In this document: positions 31,827 to 40,016 of the stretch, in pieces
How positions within the stretch are numbered: position 1 is the stretch's first letter
Layout of the letters: every line of letters begins with the position of its first letter
Assembly (NCBI RefSeq): GCF_014646895.1
Contig: NZ_BMOD01000003.1
Coordinates: 312,630 to 376,629 of the forward strand
Source of the DNA: Deinococcus roseus
Lineage (GTDB): Bacteria; Deinococcota; Deinococci; Deinococcales; Deinococcaceae
Direction: 5' to 3'
DNA: 64,000 nucleotides
Translations under genes and position numbers: made by a program
Notes under the pieces: generated by a model
Database searches by the model: none
Seen by the model: only the letters and a program-made list of their open reading frames with translations
Told to the model about the DNA's origin: nothing

Positions 31827-33392
31827 ATGGCAGATGATCCGAACCCATTGAACACCCAGAACAACGGCACTTTGACCACCAGCACAGGCGCTCCTGTGGA
31901 GAACGATTCCAACACCCAGACCGCAGGATGGCCCGGCCCCAGCCTGTTGCAAGACGTGCACTTCATTGACAAGATGGCCCACTTTGACCGGGAAGTGATT
32001 CCCGAGCGCCGGGTGCATGCCAAAGGTGCAGGTGCTTACGGAACCTTTGAAGTCACCCACGACGTGACAAAATACACCCGCGCCAGCTTCCTTTCCGAAG
32101 TGGGCAAGCAAACCGAAGTCTTCCTGCGCTTTTCCACTGTGGGTGGAGAACGGGGCAGTGCCGACACCGAACGGGACCCCAGAGGCTTTGCGGTCAAGTT
32201 CTACACCGAAGAAGGCAATTACGATCTGGTGGGCAACAACACCCCGGTGTTCTTCATCCGTGACCCCCTGAAGTTCCCGGATTTCATTCACACCCAGAAA
32301 CGCGACCCCAGAACCAACCTGAAAAGCCCCAACGCCATGTGGGATTTCTGGAGCCTGCATCCCGAAAGCCTGCACCAGGTCACCATCCTGTTCAGCGATC
32401 GGGGCACCCCTGCCAACTACCGCGAAATGCACGGCTTCGGCAGCCACACCTACATGTGGTACACCGACGCTGAAAATTACGTGTGGGTCAAATACCACTT
32501 CAAGGCCAGAGGGGGCTTCAAAACCTTCCATGCCTCAGAAGCCGAGAAATGGAAAGCGCTGGACCCCGACCACGCCACCCGCGACCTTTTCGACAACATC
32601 GAAAACGGCAATTTCCCGGTGTGGGATGTGGCTGTGCAGATCATTCCTGCAGAAGAAGCCCCGACCTACAAATACGACATCTTCGATGTCACCAAGACCA
32701 TCAGCCAGAAAGACTACCCCCTGATTCCCATCGGGACCCTCACCCTCAACCGCAACCCTGAAAACTACTTTGCCGAAACCGAACAGAGCGCTTTTGCCCC
32801 CAGCAACTTCGTTCCGGGCATTGCTCCCAGCTTTGACAAGATGCTGCAGGGCCGCCTGTTCAGCTACGCAGACACCCACCGCCACCGTCTGGGGGCCAAC
32901 AGCCACCTGATTCCCGTCAACAACCCCAAAAACGCCAGTGGCTCCAACTACCAGCGCGATGGAGCCATGATGACGGGCAGCAACGGAGGCCGTGGTCCCA
33001 ACTACTACCCCAACACCTTTGGTGGCCCCCAGGAGAAGAAAGACATCTCTGTGCCGCAGCTTTCGGTGATTGGTGCAGCAGCCCGTCAGGACTACACCCA
33101 CCCCAACTCGGACTTTGTGCAGCCCGGCATCCTGTACCGTGAAGTCCTCACCGAAGACAAGCGCGTTCAGCTGATCGAGAACATCGTGGGTGCGCTGGGT
33201 GGAGCTGTCAAACGCCTGCAGTACCGCCAGACCGCCCTGTTTTACCTGGTGGACGAGGATTACGGCAGCCGTCTCGCAAAAGGCCTGAACCTTGATCTGA
33301 ACCGGGTGATCGAACTCTCCAAACTGTCCCAGCAGGACCGCGTGCAGGCCACCCTCGATGATGAAGCTTTCCGTGAAGTGGCCTCAGTGTAA
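31827..33392 (+). CDS. katA: Heme catalase
   Basis: A 521-residue monofunctional catalase, the small-subunit clade length, which converts hydrogen peroxide to water and oxygen in the cytoplasm. The active-site His is in ERRVHAKGAGAYGTFEVT, the Asn in GNNTPVFFIRD, and the heme-ligand Tyr in RLFSYADTHRHRLG. Other conserved blocks are FSTVGGERGSADTERDPRGFAVKFYTEEGNYD and NRNPENYFAE. The gene follows the PerR-type regulator by 72 bp with a Per box between, so it is probably derepressed by peroxide. No Shine-Dalgarno site is visible. Confidence 0.97.
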   Translation: MADDPNPLNTQNNGTLTTSTGAPVENDSNTQTAGWPGPSLLQDVHFIDKMAHFDREVIPERRVHAKGAGAYGTFEVTHDVTKYTRASFLSEVGKQTEVFLRFSTVGGERGSADTERDPRGFAVKFYTEEGNYDLVGNNTPVFFIRDPLKFPDFIHTQKRDPRTNLKSPNAMWDFWSLHPESLHQVTILFSDRGTPANYREMHGFGSHTYMWYTDAENYVWVKYHFKARGGFKTFHASEAEKWKALDPDHATRDLFDNIENGNFPVWDVAVQIIPAEEAPTYKYDIFDVTKTISQKDYPLIPIGTLTLNRNPENYFAETEQSAFAPSNFVPGIAPSFDKMLQGRLFSYADTHRHRLGANSHLIPVNNPKNASGSNYQRDGAMMTGSNGGRGPNYYPNTFGGPQEKKDISVPQLSVIGAAARQDYTHPNSDFVQPGILYREVLTEDKRVQLIENIVGALGGAVKRLQYRQTALFYLVDEDYGSRLAKGLNLDLNRVIELSKLSQQDRVQATLDDEAFREVASV

Positions 33393-33410
33393 AAAAGCTG
33401 GATCAAAACC

Positions 33411-33443
33411 AAATCAAAGTCAAATCAAAGTCAAATCAAAGTC
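33411..33443. repeat. Tandem repeat, three copies of 11 bp
   Basis: AAATCAAAGTC occurs three times without error directly between the katA stop codon and its terminator. It probably arose by slippage. Confidence 0.85.
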
Positions 33444-33451
33444 AAATGACC

Positions 33452-33480
33452 AGAAGCACCCTTTGGGGGTGCTTCTTTCT
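33452..33480 (+). terminator. Terminator of katA
   Basis: AGAAGCACCC pairs with GGGTGCTTCT around a short loop, followed by TTTCT. It sits just before the convergent helicase gene's stop codon and may serve both. Confidence 0.8.
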
Positions 33481-33490
33481 GGGGTGGTTT

Positions 33491-35959
33491 TCAGGCCTTG
33501 ATGCCCCGAACCAGATAAAGTTCTTTTCTGGACCGGGTGAGGGCCACATACCAGAGGTTTTTCTCCTGTTGCTGTTCCCAGTCCAGCAGGGAAGGGTCTT
33601 TCACGTTGAATTCCTCATGGGCCAGCACAAAAACCCGTTCTGCTTCCAGCCCTTTGGCCTGATGTGCGGTGCAGAGCATGATCCCTCTGGGATCCGGGGT
33701 GAGCTGGTGTTTCAAAAATTCCAGGAAATCCTCGGGTTGCAGAAAATCCCTGGACTGGTACAGGCCATGCAAGGCCCGCAGCTGCAGGTAGTCCTCGCCA
33801 CTGGTCTTGCTGGCCGAAAGCCGGGTCAGGTGGCTGGAAAGCTCATCCCCATAAGGCAAACCGCTGCGTTGCCTGTGCTGGGCAATGTTCTGTGCGGCGG
33901 TCATCAGGTTGTCGATGGCGTTCAGCAGGGTGTCTCCGCCGCTGTCCTCCCTGCTGCCTTCACCCTGCAGGGGGTCCTGGGTGCCGCGGTTTTGCAGGAA
34001 ATTGATTTTGCGGCCATTCCTGACCAGCTGGTACAGGGCCTGCCGGACGGTGGCCTTTGTGCGCCCGAACATCAAATCTCCCGGTCCAGCATGGCTGGGG
34101 AGGTGGTGCCAGGGAATTTCCTGCACGGTGCCCACTTTTGCTCCCGGAGCTGCCTGAACCAGGGGCATCAGGGTGCGGGCTTTTTCCAGATGGCTGCTGG
34201 GACAGCGGTAGCACACCGAGAGAGACAACTCGGTGGGGGAGAGTTGCCGGATGTTGTTCACGCTGTTGTGGTCTGCACCCCGAAATCCCATGATGGCCTG
34301 GGCAACATCCCCCACAAAGAGCAGCCGACCTGCGGCCTTGACCGAGCGCTGCACCATTTCCAGTTGCATCTGGGTGAGGTCCTGGCATTCATCAATGAGC
34401 ACAAAATCATAAGGCTGGATGGAGAGGTCCAGGTGCACGGGCAGCCAGCACTGGTCATCAAAATCCACTTTTTGGGTTTTCTGCACCTGCTGCAACCCCC
34501 ATTCCATCACCTCCACCAGAATGGGATGCAGGTCCTGCACGGTTTTGAAGTCAATGCGGTACTGCTCGGCAATGCGGCTGACCTCCAGCAGGTTGCGAAA
34601 ATCCAGCAGGTAACTCTTGCACAGAGACAGCAGTTTCAACAGGGTTTTGCGGTCCTGCTCGAAGTTGCCAGCATAACGGGCTTTCAGGGAGCGGGTCAGG
34701 TAACCCCCGTAACGTTTCCAGGTGCCCTCGCTGGAGATTCCCTCAAAGTGGCGGCGCAGCACACTGAGGCCAAAACTGTTGAGGGTTTTCACTTCCAGTT
34801 GATCCAGCCCCCTTTGCTGGGCTTTTTCCTGCAATTCCTGCTGGATGGTTTTGTTGAAGGCCAGCATCAGGACGCTGGCCTGGGGGTTTTGCTGCAGCAC
34901 CTCCTGGGCCACTGTCAGCAAGGTGGTGCTCTTGCCTGATCCGGCCACTGCCAGCACCAGACCATGCCCCTTACCTTCCCGCACAAACTGGTAAATGGCC
35001 TGCTGGTGCTCCGAAGGTTCAGGATCAGGGATGAAGGATTTGACGCTGTTTTTGATTTGTCTGGACCCCTGAATGCCCTGCTGGTAACGCTCACGGTATC
35101 CAGTTTCGCCCCACTGGTTGGCGGTCTGGCGGTCCCAGCGGGGATGGGCCGTCACCGGAGAGACCGCATGCAAACCCTCCAGATGTTCCAGGGTGATGTG
35201 TTCAATCACGTCTTGCAGGGTGCGGCAGCACCCTTCCGGGTCCCGAATCACCTGCTCTTCACTGAAACGCACCACCCCCCAGCCCAGATCCAGAAAATGC
35301 TGGTCGCGTGCAGCGTCAATGCTTTCCCACTGGCCCGTCACCTCGCTGAACTCCACATGGTGAATGGCAGTTCTGTTGCTGCTGTAGGGTTCATCCACCT
35401 CAATGCAGATGCGCAGTTCGAAGCGGGGATCAAAATACACAAAATCTGGCACGTACTCGAAGCCCTTGCTGTGTCCGGCCTTGCTGACCTGAAAGTGCCT
35501 GCCAATGCGGCTTTCAAAATGGTGTTGCAGGTGTTCCAGAAAATGGTCTTCGGCGAAACCCAGAGGCGCAAAACCCTCTCTCCCCACCTCTGGAACACTG
35601 GATTCCAGCAGGGTCAGGGTGCGTTTCCTGCGGTAATCCAGCAACGCCTCAGGGGTAAATTTGTGGTTTTCCTGCGTCTCAAATGCAGCTTTTCTTTCCT
35701 GATGTAGCTGTTTCTGGGTCTGATGGGCATCCAGCAGAGGTTGTCTGGCCTGCTGGATTTTCTGATCGGCCTGTGTTCCCCGTCCAAAAAGGCGCAGCAG
35801 GGCAACGGTGATCTGCAAAACAAAAGGCATGTTCCAGACAGGCAGCTCCGGTTCGGGTTCTGCAAAACGTTCCCGCTGGGGTTGACCAGAGAGGGCATCC
35901 TGCAGGGGTAAAGGAAGCAAGATCACCGGATATTGGGGCAAGGCAGGACGTTCCGTCAT
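33491..35959 (-). CDS. Fusion of Vsr/DUF559-like nuclease and UvrD/Rep-family DNA helicase
   Basis: An 822-residue protein. Residues about 165-235 look like a PD-(D/E)xK nuclease of the Vsr/DUF559 type: VPDFVYFDPRF, then LRICIEVDEP, then RDQHFLDLGWGVVRFSEEQV, the characteristic end of such domains. From about residue 315 it is a superfamily 1 helicase: Walker A AVAGSGKSTT, DFVLIDECQD (motif II), GDVAQAIMGFRGA (motif III), TAHQAKGLEAERVFVL and LWYVALTRSRKELYLV (motif VI). The start at 35959 follows GGAG at 9 nt; the in-frame extension upstream is not supported. It could act in DNA repair or in defence against foreign DNA. No methyltransferase is nearby. Confidence 0.85.
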   Translation of the reverse strand: MTERPALPQYPVILLPLPLQDALSGQPQRERFAEPEPELPVWNMPFVLQITVALLRLFGRGTQADQKIQQARQPLLDAHQTQKQLHQERKAAFETQENHKFTPEALLDYRRKRTLTLLESSVPEVGREGFAPLGFAEDHFLEHLQHHFESRIGRHFQVSKAGHSKGFEYVPDFVYFDPRFELRICIEVDEPYSSNRTAIHHVEFSEVTGQWESIDAARDQHFLDLGWGVVRFSEEQVIRDPEGCCRTLQDVIEHITLEHLEGLHAVSPVTAHPRWDRQTANQWGETGYRERYQQGIQGSRQIKNSVKSFIPDPEPSEHQQAIYQFVREGKGHGLVLAVAGSGKSTTLLTVAQEVLQQNPQASVLMLAFNKTIQQELQEKAQQRGLDQLEVKTLNSFGLSVLRRHFEGISSEGTWKRYGGYLTRSLKARYAGNFEQDRKTLLKLLSLCKSYLLDFRNLLEVSRIAEQYRIDFKTVQDLHPILVEVMEWGLQQVQKTQKVDFDDQCWLPVHLDLSIQPYDFVLIDECQDLTQMQLEMVQRSVKAAGRLLFVGDVAQAIMGFRGADHNSVNNIRQLSPTELSLSVCYRCPSSHLEKARTLMPLVQAAPGAKVGTVQEIPWHHLPSHAGPGDLMFGRTKATVRQALYQLVRNGRKINFLQNRGTQDPLQGEGSREDSGGDTLLNAIDNLMTAAQNIAQHRQRSGLPYGDELSSHLTRLSASKTSGEDYLQLRALHGLYQSRDFLQPEDFLEFLKHQLTPDPRGIMLCTAHQAKGLEAERVFVLAHEEFNVKDPSLLDWEQQQEKNLWYVALTRSRKELYLVRGIKA

Positions 35960-36074
35960 GAAAAGCACTCCACAGGTCAATTTATTGTTTACCAGTGTAC
36001 CCTGAATCCTTTCTGGGACCGGGAGGGTGGTGCAGTCAGGTGCAAAGCAAAGGGTACCCTGAACCGAAAGACCA

Positions 36075-36106
36075 CAAAAAGACACCACCAGCACATCGCT
36101 GGTGGT
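36075..36106 (-). terminator. Terminator of the 140-residue unknown gene
   Basis: On the minus strand, ACCACCAGC and GCTGGTGGT with a 5-nt loop, followed by GTCTTTTTG. Confidence 0.8.
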
Positions 36107-36123
36107 CTGGAACAACTGGAGAC

Positions 36124-36546
36124 CTATTCAGGAAGAAAAAATTTCTCATCCCAGTGCAGCTGTTCTTCTGCAGGATGCAGCAACTGAAAGGCTTCCTGCA
36201 GCCCCAGAACATGGTGCAACTGGATGTCTTCCACCTCTTCAACAGGCAACTGTCTGGCTTGCTGCTGGAGGTTTTCGGGGACCATCACCACAATGGATTT
36301 CAGAAAATGGGCTTTCAGGGCAGGAAGGGTGTCCAGAATGAATTGCAGGGGCACCAGATGTGACATCTGCACAGTGCGGTTGTCGATCAGCAAATGAAAG
36401 CCCGGTCTGGCCTGGAGCAAAAGGTGGTCGGCCTGCTGCAGGATTTGCCGGGTGTCTTCGGGAAGCACCACCGGATCAAAGTGGGTGAGGGCCAGCACCT
36501 GATGTTGCACCAGCCATCCCACCTTAAACCGCAGTTGTGAATGCAT
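36124..36546 (-). CDS. Small hypothetical protein, possibly STAS/SpoIIAA-like fold
   Basis: A 140-residue soluble protein. The pattern GFHLLIDNRTVQMSHLVPLQFILDTL followed by KSIVVMVPENL resembles the alternating strand-helix order of SpoIIAA/STAS-like proteins, but identity is not certain. It is rich in Leu, Gln and His. The ATG follows CCCGGAGGTG. It has its own terminator downstream. Its upstream region has the 17-bp word also found in front of the adjacent MarR gene, so it is probably a target of that repressor (inference). Confidence 0.7.
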   Translation of the reverse strand: MHSQLRFKVGWLVQHQVLALTHFDPVVLPEDTRQILQQADHLLLQARPGFHLLIDNRTVQMSHLVPLQFILDTLPALKAHFLKSIVVMVPENLQQQARQLPVEEVEDIQLHHVLGLQEAFQLLHPAEEQLHWDEKFFLPE

Positions 36547-36628
36547 CGGGGCACCTCCGGGAAGAACAGGCCTGAAGGATGGGCTTGTCTGGGGTCTGGT
36601 TCAGGGACATTTGATGGTTTCCTTTCCA

Positions 36629-36655
36629 GGATCCTGATTGCTAGGATCCTAATTG
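36629..36655. promoter_or_regulatory. MarR operator copy 1
   Basis: GATTGCTAGGATCCTAA (36636-36652) has the perfect palindrome TAGGATCCTA at its centre. A near-duplicate, GGATCCTGATTG, sits directly before it (36629-36640). It lies upstream of the 140-residue gene. The related word GATTGCTAGCTTCCTAA precedes the MarR gene. Confidence 0.6.
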
Positions 36656-36675
36656 TTTATGCAAAAAATAGCAAC

Positions 36676-37101
36676 TTAAGCGGGACCACTGTCGCCCAGG
36701 TTCACGGTGATTCTTTGCAGCCAGTCTGCCAGCAAAGCACGCTCTGCAGCGGAAAAACCTTTCAGCATCACGTCTTCAAAATCGTGAACCAGATGGATCA
36801 GCTGGGAAAACAGGGTCTGGCCTTCATGGGTCAGTTGCACCTGTTTGCTTCGGCCATCCAGATTGCTGGGAATGCGAGAAAGCAGGCCACGCTCTTCCAG
36901 TTTATCCAGAATGCCAGTCAGGGTTGCAGAGGTGATGCCATTGCGCTGTTGCAACTCTTGCTGGTCCATCAGGTGGGAGGGATACAGGTGTCCCATCACC
37001 TCGAACTGCGAGGTGGTGAGGTCATGCTGCTTGAGCCTTTCATCGAAAGACTTGCGCATGAACAGGTAGGCACGTTTGAGGTAAAAGACGGGTTTGGACA
37101 C
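36676..37101 (-). CDS. MarR-family transcriptional regulator
   Basis: A 141-residue winged-helix repressor: LTTSQFEVMGHLYPSHLMDQQELQQRNGITSATLTGILDKLEERGLLSRIPSNLDGRSKQVQLT is the MarR DNA-binding core with the D-G-R-S-K wing. The start follows CAGGAGGATC-type sequence on the other side of the operator (AGGAT before TCC-tgtgtcc), giving an acceptable ribosome site. Operators with the same 15 of 17 bases stand before it and before the downstream 140-residue gene. This suggests autoregulation and co-regulation. The inducer is unknown. Confidence 0.88.
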   Translation of the reverse strand: MSKPVFYLKRAYLFMRKSFDERLKQHDLTTSQFEVMGHLYPSHLMDQQELQQRNGITSATLTGILDKLEERGLLSRIPSNLDGRSKQVQLTHEGQTLFSQLIHLVHDFEDVMLKGFSAAERALLADWLQRITVNLGDSGPA

Positions 37102-37114
37102 AGGAGGATCCTCT

Positions 37115-37131
37115 GATTGCTAGCTTCCTAA
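37115..37131. promoter_or_regulatory. MarR operator copy 2
   Basis: GATTGCTAGCTTCCTAA matches copy 1 at 15 of 17 positions and lies 13 bp upstream of the MarR start codon. The rest of the gap to 37430 (about 300 bp) shows no gene, hairpin or repeat that I can support. Confidence 0.6.
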
Positions 37132-37430
37132 GCATATGTTGGAGGAGGGCAGCTGTCAATGGTCAAAAGCATGGGCAACCCTGGTCCAGCCAGAACAGGC
37201 CCGTTTGCCTGCAGGGTTTCATGCTGGGACCAAAGCAGGAATCAGATGGAGGCTGCTCTCCCTCATCGACAAGCAAAGGTCAGAGGTGCTGTTCTGGATT
37301 GTGGAGGTCATCCAGCGGTTGCGGTGAAGGCGCAGCCTGACTTTGCGGCAAAGCAGCCACTGAGGGGGTACAATCAGGTCATTCCCTGCTGGAAGAGGGT
37401 TTTTGAGGAGCTGGCTTGAATTCTGATTTG

Positions 37431-39998
37431 ATGCAAAATCATCCCCTGCAAGGCTTCACCCTGGCTGGAGGGCACCTGATTGAGGTGCTCTCCGAACCAG
37501 CCTGGATCAGCAATGCAAGCCATGCACTGCTGTCCTGCAATGGGCCTTTCAGAGACATGTTTGGTCCAGATCAGGTTTCCTTGCAGGACATGATGCCCCC
37601 AGAACAGCATCCTCTGTTGCCCCTGAACGGCGGGCAGCCTGTTTCTTTTGCTGCCCGTCTGGGACAGCAGTTCGGCCAGCTGTTTTTGCTTCCCCTTCAG
37701 GCAGGAGATCCAGGCTGGATGGGGTTTTTCCGGGCAGAGGGTCAGGCCTCTAAACGTTTGAAAAAAGCTTTTGAGCTGATGTCTGCATCCCAGGACCGGG
37801 GGCAAATGCTGGACTGCATGCTGCAGGTGTTTCCTCTGGCAAAGGGTTGCGTGCTGTTTGGGTCAGAGGATGTTGTGATCATTGCAGGTGAGGTGAATGG
37901 ACCTGTGCAGAAGCCAGACCTGCAGACCTCAGGGCAGGATGTTGTGCAGGTTTTCCCCCTGACCGCCGGAGAAACCCTGGTGTGCTGCCCCCTGCCAGAT
38001 GGAGTGCTGGGTCTGGTCTGCCCTGTCCCTGCTGCATGGTCTGACACCGAAAAGCTTTTGCTGCACAGTGTGGGTTGCTTGCTGACCCAGAACCTGGAAC
38101 GCCTGAAATGGCGCGACGATCAGGAAACCACCATCGCCCGCCTGCAGGCCATTCTGGACAATGCTCCGGTGGGCATCGGCCTGCGCAACACCGACCTGAA
38201 AATCGAACTGGTGAACCGCAAGGCCGCAGAGTACAACCAGCACCCCGAAACGGCCCACCAGAACCGCTCCATGAACGAACTGTTCCCCGGAGCCTTCGAA
38301 AAAGTAGAAAACTACATGAAGCAGGTTCTGGACAGTGGAATCCCCATTCTGGACCTGGAACTGACCGATCAGGATTTGCCGGGGTTCCGCAAAGGCCACC
38401 ACTGGCAACTCAATTACTTCCCGGTGAAATCCACAGATGGACGCACGCTGGGGGTGGGCAGCATCATTCAGGACATCACCCGGCGCAAAATTTCAGAGCT
38501 GGCTTTGCGGGAGAGCCAGCACTTTCTGCAGCGCATGGCAGACACCGTGCCCACCCTGATTTACATTTATGACATCGGGCAAAGGAAAAACATTTATTTC
38601 AACCGGGAACTGCAGAACATCCTGGGGTACACCCCTGAAGAGATGCAAAACCTGGACCAGAGCTCTGCCTCTGCAATGATCCACCCGGATGAATTGCAGG
38701 TGACCGTGCAGCACTACCAGAAACTCTGGACCCTGCAAATGGGCGAAGTGCTGACCCGCGAATACCGCATGCGGCACAAAAACGGTTCCTGGCGCTGGCT
38801 GTTCACCCGAGAAGCCATCTTTTCACGGGATGAGCAGGGCAATCCCACACAGTTTCTGGGCGGAGCCATCGACATCACCGAATGGAAGGAAGCCCAGCAG
38901 ACCATTCAGGAAAGCGAAAGCCGCTTTCAGGTGGTGGCAGACCGCGCCCCGGTGATGATCTGGATGGCCGACCCGGAAGGCAACGCTGTGTTTCACAACC
39001 TGGGCTGGACCCAGTTCACCGGACGCCCACCAGAAGAGGACCTGGGCTCCGGATGGCTGGACCTGATGCACCCCGAGGACCGAAAAATCCTGATGGACAC
39101 CTTCCTGGCCCCGGAACGCCTGCATCAGCCTTTTGAAACCGAGTACCGCCTGAAACGCCATGACGGACAGTACCGCTGGGTGGTGGACCGGGGTGCACCC
39201 CGCTTCACACCAGAAGGCAAGTTTGTGGGTTTCATTGGGGCCTGCATTGACATCCATGACCGCAAAATGGCTGAAACCGTATTGCAGGACAGCGAACAGA
39301 AGCTGCGGGAACTCTCTGAATCCCAGAAACGCTTTGTGGCGGATGCCGCCCACGAACTCAGAACCCCCCTCACCAGCATTCAGGGCAACCTGGATCTGTT
39401 TGTGCGCTTCCCGGACATCCCGGAAACCGACCGCAAAGAGATCCTGCGCGATGTGCAGCGGGAAGCCACCCGTCTGGGCCGACTGGTTCACGACATGCTG
39501 CAACTCGCCCGTGGAGACAGTGGCGCACAGATGCGGGAAGATGAAGTGGATGTTTCTGGAGTGGTCCAGGAGGCCTTCCGGGACCTGGAACGGGTCAGAA
39601 AAAGCCACCGCATGGTGCTGGGAGAAATTCAGGAGGTGCTGTTGCTGGGAGATGCAGACCGCCTGAAGCAACTCACCCTGATCCTGCTGGAAAATGCCCT
39701 CAAATACACCCCGGCAGGCGGAGAGGTCGGTTTGAAGCTGACCTTGCAGGACCAGGAAGCAGAGCTGAAGGTCTGGGACACCGGTGTGGGCATCTCTGAG
39801 GAAGATGCCGTGAGGGTTTTTGAACGCTTTTACCGGGTGGACAGGGCCCGCCAGAGGGGAGAGGACCCGGGAGGCACCGGGCTGGGCCTCCCCATTGCCA
39901 AATGGATTGCAGAAGGTCACGGAGGCAAGATCTGGCTGGAAAGCGAGCTGGGGAAAGGGACCACTGCAATTGTGAGGTTGCCTGTTCGGGTGGAGTGA
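37431..39998 (+). CDS. Orphan soluble histidine kinase with three PAS domains
   Basis: An 855-residue cytoplasmic kinase. An N-terminal part of about 230 residues is uncharacterised and GAF-like. Three PAS domains follow (about 235-355, 360-485, 490-610), with PAC motifs GVGSIIQDITRRK, FLGGAIDITEWKEA and GFIGACIDIHDRK. HisKA has His641 in ADAAHELRTPLTS, and the HATPase domain has LENALKYTPAGGE and GTGLGLPIAKW. A TTG five codons upstream is an alternative start. Its C-terminal 350 residues are a close paralogue of the kinase at 18524-20431, with one additional PAS domain. No response-regulator gene is adjacent. Confidence 0.92.
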   Translation: MQNHPLQGFTLAGGHLIEVLSEPAWISNASHALLSCNGPFRDMFGPDQVSLQDMMPPEQHPLLPLNGGQPVSFAARLGQQFGQLFLLPLQAGDPGWMGFFRAEGQASKRLKKAFELMSASQDRGQMLDCMLQVFPLAKGCVLFGSEDVVIIAGEVNGPVQKPDLQTSGQDVVQVFPLTAGETLVCCPLPDGVLGLVCPVPAAWSDTEKLLLHSVGCLLTQNLERLKWRDDQETTIARLQAILDNAPVGIGLRNTDLKIELVNRKAAEYNQHPETAHQNRSMNELFPGAFEKVENYMKQVLDSGIPILDLELTDQDLPGFRKGHHWQLNYFPVKSTDGRTLGVGSIIQDITRRKISELALRESQHFLQRMADTVPTLIYIYDIGQRKNIYFNRELQNILGYTPEEMQNLDQSSASAMIHPDELQVTVQHYQKLWTLQMGEVLTREYRMRHKNGSWRWLFTREAIFSRDEQGNPTQFLGGAIDITEWKEAQQTIQESESRFQVVADRAPVMIWMADPEGNAVFHNLGWTQFTGRPPEEDLGSGWLDLMHPEDRKILMDTFLAPERLHQPFETEYRLKRHDGQYRWVVDRGAPRFTPEGKFVGFIGACIDIHDRKMAETVLQDSEQKLRELSESQKRFVADAAHELRTPLTSIQGNLDLFVRFPDIPETDRKEILRDVQREATRLGRLVHDMLQLARGDSGAQMREDEVDVSGVVQEAFRDLERVRKSHRMVLGEIQEVLLLGDADRLKQLTLILLENALKYTPAGGEVGLKLTLQDQEAELKVWDTGVGISEEDAVRVFERFYRVDRARQRGEDPGGTGLGLPIAKWIAEGHGGKIWLESELGKGTTAIVRLPVRVE

Positions 39999-40016
39999 AC
40001 AACAAGGCAAGCTTTC

